Source: Megachile rotundata
Taxonomy: Eukaryota > Arthropoda > Insecta > Hymenoptera > Megachilidae
Reading direction: 5' to 3'
DNA length: 64,000 nucleotides
Assembly: GCF_050947335.1 (NCBI RefSeq)
Contig: NW_027473624.1
Location: forward strand, 124,001-188,000
The notes beneath the pieces are model-generated. The model worked only from the letters and a program-made list of their open reading frames with translations. It did no database searches and was not told the DNA's origin. A program made the translations under genes and the position numbers. Below, piece after piece: positions 36,751-51,600 of the stretch (position 1 is its first letter; the number at the start of each line of letters is the position of its first letter).

Positions 36751-37222
36751 TAATAAGAGTAATGAGTATAGTAATTGTCGTCCTATCGATCATATAAGCA
36801 TAATATGGCTAATAATATGAGTTAGAATGATAATAATAAGAGTAATAAATATAGTAATTGTCGTTCTATCGGTCATATAACCATAATATGGCTAATAATA
36901 TGAGTTAGATTGATAATAGTGAGTGTAATAAGTATAGTAATTGTCGTTCTATTGGTCATATAACCATAATATGGCTGATATTATGAGTCAGATTGATAAT
37001 AATAAGAGTAATGAGTATAGTAAATGTGGTCATATCGATTATATAAGCATAATATGGCTAATAATATGAGTTAGATTGATAATAATAAGAGTAATGAGTA
37101 TAGCAATTGTCGTCCTATCGATCATATAAGCATAATATGGCTAATAATATCAGTTAGATTGATAATAATCAGAGTAATAAGTATAGTAATTGTCGTTCTA
37201 TCGATCATATAACCATAATATG
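36642..37222 (+). repeat. Block E 7-mer duplication, copy 1
   Basis: 581 bp (7 x 83). Shared order: GATTTAGGTTG, GTTAGAATG with AATAAATATAG, CTATTGGTC, GGCTGATATTATGAGTCAG (36975), TGTGGTCATATCG, TAGCAATTG and ATATCAGTTAG. The left part overlaps the end of block D copy 3. Confidence 0.85.
36751..36822 (+). repeat. Block D stub and exit point
   Basis: Less than one monomer continues the D order before the switch at GTTAGAATG. Block D is therefore about 3.03 units long, and the exit monomer overlaps the first copy of the 7-mer duplication. Confidence 0.6.
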
Positions 37223-37803
37223 GCTAATAATATGAGTTAGATTGATAATAATAAGAGTAATGAGTATAGTAATTGTCGTCCTATCGATCATATAAGCATA
37301 ATATGGTTAATAATATGATTTAGGTTGATAATAATAAGAGTAATGAGTATAGTAATTGTCGTCCTATCGATCATATAAGCATAATATGGCTAATAATATG
37401 AGTTAGAATGATAATAATAAGAGTAATAAATATAGTAATTGTCGTTCTATCGGTCATATAACCATAATATGGCTAATAATATGAGTTAGATTGATAATAG
37501 TGAGTGTAATAAGTATAGTAATTGTCGTTCTATTGGTCATATAACCATAATATGGCTGATATTATGAGTCAGATTGATAATAATAAGAGTAATGAGTATA
37601 GTAAATGTGGTCATATCGATTATATAAGCATAATATGGCTAATAATATGAGTTAGATTGATAATAATAAGAGTAATGAGTATAGCAATTGTCGTCCTATC
37701 GATCATATAAGCATAATATGGCTAATAATATCAGTTAGATTGATAATAATCAGAGTAATAAGTATAGTAATTGTCGTTCTATCGATCATATAACCATAAT
37801 ATG
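37223..37803 (+). repeat. Block E 7-mer duplication, copy 2
   Basis: It repeats copy 1 with no difference noticed (GGCTGATATT at 37556, exactly 581 bp on). It runs straight into the GATAACAGTGAG monomer that starts the F order. Confidence 0.85.
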
Positions 37804-40800
37804 GCTAATAATATGAGTTAGATTGATAACAGTGAGTGTAATAAGTATAGTAATTGTCGTTATATCGATCATATAAGCATAATATGGCTAACAGTTTGAG
37901 TTAGATTGATAATAATAAGAGTAATGAGTATAGTAATTGTCGTCCTATCGATCATATAAGCATAATATGGCTAATAATATGAGTCAGATTGATAATAATA
38001 AGAGAAATGAGTATAGTAATTGTCGTCCTATCGATCATATAAGCATAATATGGCTAATAATATGAGTTAGATTGATAATAATAAGAGTAATGAGTATAGT
38101 AATTGTCGTCCTATCGATCATATAAGCATAATATGGCTAATAATATGAGTTAGATTGATATTAATAAGTGTAATAAGTATAGTAATTGTCGTTCTATCGG
38201 TCATATAACCATAATATGGCTAATAATATGAGTTAGATTGATAATAATAAGAGTAATAAGTATAGTAATTGTTGTTCTATCAGTCATATAACCATAATAT
38301 GGCTAATAATATGAGTTAGATTGATAGTAGTAAGAATAATGAGTATAGTAATTGTCGTCCTATCGATCATATAAGCATAATATGGCTAATAATATGAGTT
38401 AGATTGATATTAATAAGAGTAATAAGTATAGTCATTGTCGTTCTATCGGTCATATAACCATAATATGGCTTATAATATGAGTTAGATTGATAACAGTGAG
38501 TGTAATAAGTATAGTAATTGTCTTTATATCGATCATGTAAGCAATATAAGGCTAATAATATGAGTTAGATTGTTAATAATAAGAGTAATGAGTATAGTAA
38601 TTGTCATCCTATCGATCATATAAGCATAATATGGCTAATAATATGAGTTTGATTGATAATAATAAGAGTAATGAGTATAGTAATTGTCGTCCTATCGATC
38701 ATATAAGCATAATATGGCTAATAATATGAGTTAGATTGATAACAGTGAGTGTAATAAGTATAGTAATTGTCGTTATATCGATCATATAAGCATAATATGG
38801 CTAATAATACGAGTTAGATTGATAATAATAAGAGTAATGAGTATAGTAATTGTCGTCCTATCGATCATATAAGCATAATATGGCTAATAATATGAGTTAC
38901 ATTGATATTAATAAGAGTAATAAGAATAGTAATTGTCGTTCTATCGATCATACAACCATAATATGGCTAATAATATGAGTTAGATTGACAATAATAAGAG
39001 TAATAAGTATAGTAATTGTCGTTCTATCGATCATATCTGCATAATATGGTTAATAATATGAGTTAGATTGATATTAATAAGTGTAATAAGTATAGTAATT
39101 GTCGTTCTATCGGTCATATAACCATAATATGGCTAATAATATGAGTTAGATTGATAATAATAAGAGTAATAAGTATAGTAATTGTTGTTCTATCAGTCAT
39201 ATAACCATAATATGGCTAATAATATGAGTTAGATTGATAGTAGTAAGAATAATGAGTATAGTAATTGTCGTCCTATCGATCATATAAGCATAATATGGCT
39301 AATAATATGAGTTAGATTGATAATAATAAGAGTAATGAGTATAGTAATTATCGTCCTATCGATCATATAAGCATAATATGGCTAATAATATGAGTTAGGT
39401 TGATAATAATAAGAGTAATAAGTATAGTAATTGTCGTTCTTTCGGTCATATAACCATAATATGGCTAATAATATAAGTTAGATTGATAACAGTGAGTGTA
39501 ATAAGTATAGTAATTGTCGTGATATCAATCATATAACCATAATATGGCTAATAATATGAGTTAGATTGATAACAGTGAGTGTAATAAGTATAGTAATTGT
39601 CGTTATATCGATCATATAAGCATAATATGGCTAACAGTTTGAGTTAGATTGATAATAATAAGAGTAATGAGTATAGTAATTGTCGTCCTATCGATCATAT
39701 AAGCATAATATGGCTAATAATATGAGTCAGATTGATAATAATAAGAGAAATGAGTATAGTAATTGTCGTCCTATCGATCATATAAGCATAATATGGCTAA
39801 TAATATGAGTTAGATTGATAATAATAAGAGTAATGAGTATAGTAATTGTCGTCCTATCGATCATATAAGCATAATATGGCTAATAATATGAGTTAGATTG
39901 ATATTAATAAGTGTAATAAGTATAGTAATTGTCGTTCTATCGGTCATATAACCATAATATGGCTAATAATATGAGTTAGATTGATAATAATAAGAGTAAT
40001 AAGTATAGTAATTGTCGTTCTATCCGTCATACAACCATAATATGGCTAATAATATGAGTTAGGTTCATAATAATAAGAGTAATAAGTATAGTAATTGTCG
40101 TTCTATCGATCATATCTGCATAATATGGTTAATAATATGAGTTAGATTGATAATAATAAGAGTAATGAGTATTGTAATTGTCGTCCTATCGATCATATAA
40201 GCATAATATGGCTAATAATATGAGTTTGATTGATAATAATAAGAGTAATGAGTATAGTAATTGTCGTCCTATCGATCATATAAGCATAATATGGCTAATA
40301 ATATGAGTTTGATTGATAATAATAAGAGTAATGAGTATAGTAATTGTCGTCCTATCGATCATATAAGCATAATATGGCTAATAATATGAGTTAGATTGAT
40401 AACAGTGAGTGTAATAAGTATAGTAATTGTCGTTATATCGATCATATAAGCATAATATGGCTAATAATATGAGTTAGATTGATAATAATAAGAGTAATGA
40501 GTATAGTAATTGTCGTCCTATCGATCATATAAGCATAATATGGCTAATAATATGAGTTAGATTGATAATAATAAGAGTAATGAGTATAGTAATTGTCGTC
40601 CTATCGATCATATAAGCATAATATGGCTAATAATATGAGTTAGATTGATAACAGTGAGTGTAATAAGTATAGTAATTGTCGTTATATCGATCATATAAGC
40701 ATAATATGGCTAATAATATGAGTTAGATTGATAATAATAAGAGTAATGAGTATAGTAATTGTCGTCCTATCGATCATATAAGCATAATATGGCTAATAAT

Positions 40801-41949
40801 ATGAGTTACATTGATATTAATAAGAGTAATAAGAATAGTAATTGTCGTTCTATCGATCATACAACCATAATATGGCTAATAATATGAGTTAGATTGACAA
40901 TAATAAGAGTAATAAGTATAGTAATTGTCGTTCTATCGATCATATCTGCATAATATGGTTAATAATATGAGTTAGATTGATAATAATAAGAGTAATGAGT
41001 ATTGTAATTGTCGTTCTATCGGTTATATAACCATAATATGGCTAATAATATGAGTTAGATTGATAATAATAAGAGTAATGAGTATTGTAATTGTCGTCCT
41101 ATCGATCATATAAGCATAATATGGCTAATAATATGAGTTTGATTGTTAATAATAAGAGTAATGAGTATAGTAATTGTCGTCCTATCGATCATATAAGCAT
41201 AATATGGCTAATAATATGAGTTAGATTGATAACAGTGAGTGTAATAAGTATAGTAATTGTCGTTATATCGATCATATAAGCATAATATGGCTAATAATAT
41301 GAGTTAGATTCATAATAATAAGAGTAATGAGTATAGTAATTGTCGTCCTATCGATCATATAAGCATAATATGGCTAATATTATGAGTTACATTGATATTA
41401 ATAAGAGTAATAAGTATAGTAATTGTCGTTCTATCGATCATACAACCATAATATGGCTAATAATATGAGTTAGATTGACAATAATAAGAGTAATAAGTAT
41501 AGTAATTGTCGTTCTATCGATCATATCTGCATAATATGGTTAATAATATGAGTTAGATTGATAATAATAAGAGTAATGAGTATTGTAATTGTCGTTCTAT
41601 CGATCATATCTGCATAATATGGTTAATAATATGAGTTAGATTGATAATAATAAGAGTAATGAGTATTGTAATTGTCGTTCTATCGGTTATATAACTATAA
41701 TATGGCTAATAATATGAGTTAGATTGATAATAATAAGAGTAATGAGTATTGTAATTGTCGTCCTATCGATCATATAAGCATAATATGGCTAATAATATGA
41801 GTTAGATTGATAACAGTGAGTGTAATAAGTATAGTAATTGTCGTTATATCGATCATATGAGCATAATATGGCTAGTAATATGAGTTAGATTGATAATAAT
41901 AAGAGTAATGAGTATAGTAATTGTCGTCCTATCGATCATATAAGCATAA

Positions 41950-43800
41950 TATGGCTAATAATATGAGTAAGATTGATAATAATAAGAGTAATGAGTATAG
42001 TAATTGTCGTTCTATCGATCATATAAGCATAATATGGCTAATAATATGAGTTAGAATGATAATAATAAGAGTAATGAGTATTGTAATTGTCGTCCTATCG
42101 ATCATATAAGCATAATATGGCTAATAATATGAGTTAGAATGATAATAATAAGAGTAATAAGTATAGTAATTGTCGTTCTATCGGTCATATAGCCATAATA
42201 TGGCTAATAATATGAGTTAGATTGATAATAGTGAGTGTAATAAGTATAGTAATTGTCGTTCTATCGGTCATATAACCATAATATGGCTAATAATATGAGT
42301 TAGATTGATAACAGTGAGTGTAATAAGTATAGTAATTGTCGTTATATCGATCATATAAGCATAATATGGCTAATAATATGAGTTTGATTGATAATAATAA
42401 GAGTAATGAGTATAGTAATTGTCGTCCTATCGATCATATAAGCATAATACGGCTAATAATATGAGTTAGATTGATAACAGTGAGTGTTATAAGTATAGTA
42501 ATTGTCGTTATATCGATCATATAAGCATAATATGGCTAATAATATGAGTTAGATTGACAATAATAAGAGTAATGAGTATAGTAATTGTCGTCCTATCGAT
42601 CATATAAGCATAATATGGCTAATAATATGAGTTACATTGATATTAATAAGAGTAATAAGTATAGTAATTGTCGTTCTATCGGTCATATAACCATAATATG
42701 GCTAATAATATGAGTTAGATTGATGATAATAGGAGTAATAAGTATAGTAATTGTCGTTCTATCGATCATATCTGCATAATATGGCTAATAATATGAGTTA
42801 GATTGACAATAATAAGAGTAATGAGTATAGTAATTGTCGTTCTATCGGTCATATAACCATAATATGGCTAATAATATGAGTTAGATTGATAACAGTGAGT
42901 ATAATAAGTATAGTAATTGTCGTTATATCGATCATATAAGCATAATATGGCTAATAATATGAGTTAGATTGATAATAATAAGAGTAATAAGTATATTAAT
43001 TGTCGTTACATCGATCATATCTGCATAATATGGTTAATAATATGAGTTGGATTGATAACAGTGAGTGTAATAAGTATAGTAATTGTCGTTCTACCGATCA
43101 TATGAGCATAATATGGTTAATAATATGAGTTAGATTGATAATAATAAGAGTAATGAGTATAGTAATTGTCGTCCTATCGATCATATAAGCATAATATGGC
43201 TAATAATATGAGTAAGATTGATAATAATAAGAGTAATAAGTATAGTAATTGTCGTCCTATCGATCATATAAGCATAGTATGGTTAATAATATGAGTTAGA
43301 TTGATAATAATAAGAGTAATGAGTATTGTAATTGTCGTCCTATCGATCATATAAGCATAATATGGCTAATAATATGAGTTTGATTGATAATAATAAGAGT
43401 AATGAGTATAGTAATTGTCGTCCTATCGATCATATAAGCATAATATGGCTAATAATATGAGTTAGATTGATAACAGTGAGTGTAATAAGTATAGTAATTG
43501 TCGTTATATCGATCATATAAGCATAATATGGCTAATAATATGAGTTAGATTGATAATAATAAGAGTAATGAGTATAGTAATTGTCGTTCTATCGATCATA
43601 TAAGCATAATATGGTTAATAATATGAGTTAGGTTGATAATAATAAGAGTAATGAGTATAGTAATTGTCGTACTATCGATCATATAAGCATAATATGGCTA
43701 ATAATATGAGTTAGATTGATAATAATAAGAGTAATGAGTGTAGTAATTGTCGTCCTATCGATCATATAAGCATAATATGGCTAATAATATGAGTTAAATT
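41950..43800 (+). repeat. B-type segment inside block F
   Basis: It carries the block B series in order: CGGTCATATAGCC (~42183), GTGTTATAAG (~42483), GATGATAATAGGAG (42721), GACAATAATAAG, GTTGGATTG (43047), CATAGTATGG (~43273), and GTACTATCGATC (~43670). This resembles parts of 12.1-14.7 kb and 21.1-22.2 kb. A single-base oddity is CTACCGATC at ~43092. Confidence 0.8.
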
Positions 43801-44870
43801 GATAATAATAAGTATAATAAGTATAGTAATTGTCGTTCTATCGATCATATAAGCATAATATGGCTAATAATTTGAGTTAGATTGATAATAATAAAAGTAG
43901 TAAGTATAGTAATTGTCGTTCTGCCGATCATATAAGCATAATATGGCTAATAATATGAGTTGGATTGATAATAATAAGAGTAATGAGTATAGTAATTGTC
44001 ATCCTATCGATCATATAAGCATAATATGGCTAATAATATGAGCTAGATTGATAAGGATAAGAGTAAAAAGTATAGTAATTGTCGTTCTATCGATCATATC
44101 TGCATAATATGGTTAATAATATGATTTAGATTGATAATAGTGAGTGTAATAAGCATAGTAATTGTCGTTCTATCGATCATATAAGCATAATATGGCTAAT
44201 AATATGAGTTAGATTGATAATAATAAGAGTAATGAGTATAGTAATTGTCGTCCTATCGATCATATAAGCATAATATGGCTAATAATATGAGTTAGATTGA
44301 TAATAATAAGAGTAATGAGTATAGTAATTGTCGTCCTATCGATCATATAAGCACAATATGGCTAATAATATGAGTTAGATTGATAATAATCAGAGTAGTA
44401 AGTATAGTAATTGTCGTTCTATCGATCATATAATCATAATATGGCTAATAATATGAGTTAGATTGATAATAATAAGAGTAATAAGCATAGTAATTGTCGT
44501 TTTATCGAACATATAAGCATAATATGGCTAATAATATGAGTTAGATTGATAATAGTGAGTGTAATAAGTATAGTAATTGTTGTTCTATCAGTCATATAAC
44601 CATAATATGGCTAATAATATGAGTTAGATTGATAGTAGTGAGTGTGTTAAGTACAGTAATTGTCGTTATATCGATCGTATAAGCATAATATGGCTAATAA
44701 TATGAGTTACATTGATATTAATAAGAGTAATAAGTATAGTAACTGTCGTTCTATCGGTCATACAACCATAATATGGCTAATAATATGAGTTAGATTGACA
44801 ATAATAAGAGTAATAAGTATAGTAATTGTCGTTCTATCGATCATATCTGCATAATATGGTTAATAATGTG
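43800..44870 (+). repeat. D-type segment inside block F (shortened)
   Basis: It carries AAGTATAATAAG, CTGCCGATC (43921), GATAAGGATAAG, TTTTATCGAAC and TGTGTTAAG (44640) in the block D order. It reads GGCTAATAATATG where D copies read GGCTATTAATATG, and lacks two monomers between TTTTATCGAAC and TGTTGTTC that D has (offset to D drops from 105 to 103 monomers). It may be a sister or older form of the D unit. Confidence 0.8.
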
Positions 44871-45407
44871 AGTTAGATTGATAATAATAAGAGTAATAAG
44901 TATAGTAATTGTCGTTCTATCGGTCATATAACCATAATATGGCTAATAATATGAGTTAGATTGATAATAATAAGAGTAATAAGTACAGTAATTGTCGTTC
45001 TATCGATCATATAAGCATAATATGGTTAATAATATGAGTTAGATTGATAATAATAAGAGTAATGAGTATTGTAATTGTCGTTCTATCGATCATATAAGCA
45101 TAATATGGTTAATAATATGAGTTAGATTGATAATAATAAGAGTAATGAGTATTGTAATTGTCGTTCTATCGGTCATATAACCATAATATGGCTAATAATA
45201 TGAGTTAGATTGATAATAATAAGAGTAATGAGTATTGTAATTGTCGTCCTATCGATCATATAAGCATAATATGGCTAATAATATGAGTTAGATTGATAAC
45301 AGTGAGTGTAATAAGTGTAGTAATTGTCGTTATATCGATCATATAAGCATAATATGGCTAATAATATGAGTTAGATTGATAATAATAAGAGTAATGAGTA
45401 TAGTAAT

Positions 45408-45412
45408 TGCGT
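45408..45412 (+). other. One-base deletion, second of only two length changes
   Basis: TAGTAATTGCGTCC stands where TAGTAATTGTCGTCC is expected; one T is missing. Starts shift from 45401 to 45483 (82 bp). I saw no other copy with this form. Confidence 0.85.
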
Positions 45413-45648
45413 CCTATCGATCATATAAGCATAATATGGTTAATAATATGATTTAGGTTGATAATAATAAGAGTAATGAGTATAGTAATTGTCGTCCTAT
45501 CGATCATATAAGCATAATATGGCTAATAATATGAGTTAGAAAGATAATAATAAGAGTAATAAATATAGTAATTGTCGTTCTATCGGTCATATAACCATAA
45601 TATGGCTAATAATATGAGTTAGATTGATAATAGTGAGTGTAATAAGTA

Positions 45649-48600
45649 TAGTAATTGTCGTTCTATTGGTCATATAACCATAATATGGCTGATATTATGA
45701 GTCAGATTGATAATAATAAGAGTAATGAGTATAGTAAATGTGGTCATATCGATTATATAAGCATAATATGGCTAATAATATGAGTTAGATTGATAATAAT
45801 AAGAGTAATGAGTATAGCAATTGTCGTCCTATCGATCATATAAGCATAATATGGCTAATAATATCAGTTAGATTGATAATAATCAGAGTAATAAGTATAG
45901 TAATTGTCGTTCTATCGATCATATAACCATAATATGGCTAATAATATGAGTTAGATTGATAACAGTGAGTGTAATAAGTATAGTAATTGTCGTTATATCG
46001 ATCATATAAGCATAATATGGCTAACAGTTTGAGTTAGATTGATAATAATAAGAGTAATGAGTATAGTAATTGTTGTTCTATCAGTCATATAACCATAATA
46101 TGGCTAATAATATGAGTTAGATTGATAATAATAAGAGTAATAAGTATAGTAATTGTTGTTCTATCAGTCATATAACCATAATATGGCTAATAATATGAGT
46201 TAGATTGATAGTAGTAAGAATAATGAGTATAGTAATTGTCGTCCTATCGATCATATAAGCATAATATGGCTAATAATATGAGTTAGATTGATATTAATAA
46301 GAGTAATAAGTATAGTAATTGTCGTTCTATCGGTCATATAACCATAATATGGCTTATAATATGAGTTAGATTGATAACAGTGAGTGTAATAAGTATAGTA
46401 ATTGTCTTTATATCGATCATATAAGCAATATAAGGCTAATAATATGAGTTAGATTGTTAATAATAAGAGTAATGAGTATAGTAATTGTCATCCTATCGAT
46501 CATATAAGCATAATATGGCTAATAATATGAGTTAGATTGATAACAATAAGAGTAATAAGTATAGTAATTGTCGTTCTATCCGTCATACAACCATAATATG
46601 GCTAATAATATGAGTTAGATTGATAATAATAAGAGTAATGAGTATTGCAATTGTCGTCCTATCGATCATATAAGCATAATATGGCTAATAATATGAGATT
46701 GATTGATAATAATAAGAGTAATGAGTATAGTAATTGTCGTCCTATCGATCATATAAGCATAATATGGCTAATAATATGAGTTAGATTGATAACAGTGAGT
46801 GTAATAAGTATAGTAATTGTCGTTATATCGATCATATAAGCATAATATGGCTAATAATATGAGTTAGATTGATAATAATAAGAGTAATGAGTATAGTAAT
46901 TGTCGTCCTATCGATCATATAAGCATAATATGGCTAATAATATGAGTTACATTGATATTAATAAGAGTGATAAGAATAGTAATTGTCGTTCTATCGATCA
47001 TACAACCATAATATGGCTAATAATATGAGTTAGATTGACAATAATAAGAGTAATAAGTATAGTAATTGTCGTTCTATCGATCATATCTGCATAATATGGT
47101 TAATAATATGAGTTAGATTGATATTAATAAGTGTAATAAGTATAGTAATTGTCGTTCTATCGGTCATATAACCATAATATGGCTAATAATATGAGTTAGA
47201 TTGATAATAATAAGAGTAATAAGTATAGTAATTGTTGTTCTATCAGTCATATAACCATAATATGGCTAATAATATGAGTTAGATTGATAGTAGTAAGAAT
47301 AATGAGTATAGTAATTGTCGTCCTATCGATCATATAAGCATAATATGGCTAATAATATGAGTTAGATTGATAATAGTAAGAGTAATGAGTATAGTAATTA
47401 TCGTCCTATCGATCATATAAGCATAATATGGCTAATAATATGAGTTAGGTTGATAATAATAAGAGTAATAAGTATAGTAATTGTCGTTCTTTCGGTCATA
47501 TAACCATAATATGGCTAATAATATAAGTTAGATTGATAACAGTGAGTGTAATAAGTATAGTAATTGTCGTGATATCAATCATATAACCATAATATGGCTA
47601 ATAATATGAGTTAGATTGATAACAGTGAGTGTAATAAGTATAGTAATTGTCGTTATATCGATCATATAAGCATAATATGGCTAACAGTTTGAGTTAGATT
47701 GATAATAATAAGAGTAATGAGTATAGTAATTGTCGTCCTATCGATCATATAAGCATAATATGGCTAATAATATGAGTCAGATTGATAATAATAAGAGAAA
47801 TGAGTATAGTAATTGTCGTCCTATCGATCATATAAGCATAATATGGCTAATAATATGAGTTAGATTGATAATAATAAGAGTAATGAGTATAGTAATTGTC
47901 GTCCTATCGATCATATAAGCATAATATGGCTAATAATATGAGTTAGATTGATATTAATAAGTGTAATAAGTATAGTAATTGTCGTTCAATCGGTCATATA
48001 ACCATAATATGGCTAATAATATGAGTTAGATTGATAATAATAAGAGTAATAAGTATAGTAATTGCTGTTCTATCAGTCATATAACCATAATATGGCTAAT
48101 AATATGAGTTAGATTGATAGTAGTAAGAATAATGAGTATAGTAATTGTCGTCCTATCGATCATATAAGCATAATATGGCTAATAATATGAGTTAGATTGA
48201 TATTAATAAGAGTAATAAGTATAGTAATTGTCGTTCTATCGGTCATATAACCATAATATGGCTTATAATATGAGTTAGATTGATAACAGTGAGTGTAATA
48301 AGTATAGTAATTGTCTTTATATCGATCATATAAGCAATATAAGGCTAATAATATGAGTTAGATTGTTAATAATAAGAGTAATGAGTATAGTAATTGTCAT
48401 CCTATCGATCATATAAGCATAATATGGCTAATAATATGAGTTAGATTGATAACAATAAGAGTAATAAGTATAGTAATTGTCGTTCTATCCGTCATACAAC
48501 CATAATATGGCTAATAATATGAGTTAGATTCATAATAATAAGAGTAATAAGTATAGTAATTGTCGTTCTATCGATCATATCTGCATAATATGGTTAATAA

Positions 48601-51600
48601 TATGAGTTAGATTGATAATAATAAGAGTAATGAGTATTGTAATTGTCGTTCTATCGGTCATATAACTATCATATGGCTAATAATATCAGTTAGATTGATA
48701 ATAATAAGAGTAATGAGTATTGTAATTGTCGTCCTATCGATCATATAAGCATAATATGGCTAATAATATGAGTTTGATTGATAATAATAAGAGTAATGAG
48801 TATAGTAATTGTCGTCCTATCGATCATATAAGCATAATATGGCTAATAATATGAGTTAGATTGATAACAGTGAGTGTAATAAGTATAGTAATTGTCGTTA
48901 TATCGATCATATAAGCATAATATGGCTAATAATATGAGTTAGATTGATAATAATAAGAGTAATGAGTATAATAATTGTCGTCCTATCGATCATATAAGCA
49001 TAATATGGCTAATAATATGAGTTACATTGATATTAATAAGAGTAATAAGAATAGTAATTGTCGTTCTATCGATCATACAACAATAATATGGCTATTAATA
49101 TGAGTTAGATTGACAATAATAAGAGTAATAAGTATAGTAATTGTCGTTCTATCGATCATATCTGCATAATATGGTTAATAATATGAGTTAGATTGATAAT
49201 AATAAGAGTAATGAGTATTGTAATTGTCGTTCTATCGGTTATATAACCATAATATGGCTAATAATATGAGTTAGATTGATAATAATAAGAGTAATGAGTA
49301 TTGTAATTGTCGTCCTATCGATCATATAAGCATAATATGGCTAATAATATGAGTTTGATTGTTAATAATAAGAGTAATGAGTATAGTAATTGTCGTCCTA
49401 TCGATCATATAAGCATAATATGGCTAATAATATGAGTTAGATTGATAACAGTGAGTGTAATAAGTATAGTAATTGTCGTTATATCGATCATATAAGCATA
49501 ATATGGCTAATAATATGAGTTAGATTGATAATAATAAGAGTAATGAGTATAGTAATTGTCGTCCTATCGATCATATAAGCATAATATGGCTAATAATATG
49601 AGTTACATTGATATTAATAAGAGTAATAAGAATAGTAATTGTCGTTCTATCGATCATACAACCATAATATGGCTAATAATATGAGTTAGATTGACAATAA
49701 TAAGAGTAATAAGTATAGTAATTGTCGTTCTATCGATCATATCTGCATAATATGGTTAATAATATGAGTTAGATTGATAATAATAAGAGTAATGAGTATT
49801 GTAATTGTCGTTCTATCGGTTATATAACCATAATATGGCTAATAATATGAGTTAGATTGATAATAATAAGAGTAATGAGTATTGTAATTGTCGTCCTATC
49901 GATCATATAAGCATAATATGGCTAATAATATGAGTTAGAATGATAATAATAAGAGTAATAAATATAGTAATTGTCGTTCTATCGGTCATATAACCAAAAT
50001 ATGGCTAATAATATGAGTTAGATTGATAATAGTGAGTGTAATAAGTATAGTAATTGTCGTTCTATTGGTCATATAACCATAATATGGCTGATATTATGAG
50101 TCAGATTGATAATAATAAGAGTAATGAGTATAGTAAATGTGGTCATATCGATCATATAAGCATAATATGGCTAATAATATGAGTTACATTGATATTAATA
50201 AGAGTAATAAGAATAGTAATTGTCGTTCTATCGATCATACAACAATAATATGGCTAATAATATGAGTTAGATTGACAATAATAAGAGTAATAAGTATAGT
50301 AATTGTCGTTCTATCGATCATATCTGCATAATATGGTTAATAATATGAGTTAGATTGATAATAATAAGAGTAATGAGTATTGTAATTGTCGTTCTATCGG
50401 TTATATAACCATAATATGGCTAATAATATGAGTTAGATTGATAATAATAAGAGTAATGAGTATTGTAATTGTCGTTCTATCGGTCATATAACCATAATAT
50501 GGCTAATAATATGAGTTAGATTGATAATAATAAGAGTAATGAGTATTGTAATTGTCGTCCTATCGATCATATAAGCATAATATAGCTAATAATATGAGTT
50601 TGATTGATAATAATAAGAGTAATGAGTATAGTAATTGTCGTCCTATCGATCATATAAGCATAATATGGCTAATAATATGAGTTAGATTGATAACAGTGAG
50701 TGTAATAAGTATAGTAATTGTCGTTATATCGATCATATAAGCATAATATGGCTAATAATATGAGTTAGATTGATAATAATAAGAGTAATGAGTATAGTAA
50801 TTGTCGTCCTATCGATCATATAAGCATAATATGGCTAATAATATGAGTTACATTGATATTAATAAGAGTAATAAGAATAGTAATTGTCGTTCTTTCGGTC
50901 ATATAACCATAATATGGCTAATAATATAAGTTAGATTGATAACAGTGAGTGTAATAAGTATAGTAATTGTCGTGATATCAATCATATAACCATAATATGG
51001 CTAATAATATGAGTTAGATTGATAACAGTGAGTGTAATAAGTATAGTAATTGTCGTTATATCGATCATATAAGCATAATATGGCTAACAGTTTGAGTTAG
51101 ATTGATAATAATAAGAGTAATGAGTATAGTAATTGTCGTCCTATCGATCATATAAGCATAATATGGCTAATAATATGAGTCAGATTGATAATAATAAGAG
51201 AAATGAGTATAGTAATTGTCGTCCTATCGATCATATAAGCATAATATGGCTAATAATATGAGTTAGATTGATAATAATAAGAGTAATGAGTATAGTAATT
51301 GTCGTCCTATCGATCATATAAGCATAATATGGCTAATAATATGAGTTAGATTGATATTAATAAGTGTAATAAGTATAGTAATTGTCGTTCAATCGGTCAT
51401 ATAACCATAATATGGCTAATAATATGAGTTAGATTGATAATAATAAGAGTAATAAGTATAGTAATTGTTGTTCTATCAGTCATATAACCATAATATGGCT
51501 AATAATATGAGTTAGATTGATAGTAGTAAGAATAATGAGTATAGTAATTGTCGTCCTATCGATCATATAAGCATAATATGGCTAATAATATGAGTTAGAT

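Larger units (their letters stand above)
37516..45648 (+). repeat. Block F long HOR, first copy, interrupted by B/D-type sequence
   Basis: It runs from the CTATTGGTC/GGCTGATATT monomer to the next one at 45649: 98 monomers, one of them 82 bp. GCTAACAGTTTGAG is at 37891 and 39634. Left (37.5-41.9 kb) and right (45.0-45.6 kb) parts are F-type. The centre holds block B and D orders, listed separately. The later copies lack that centre. Confidence 0.75.
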
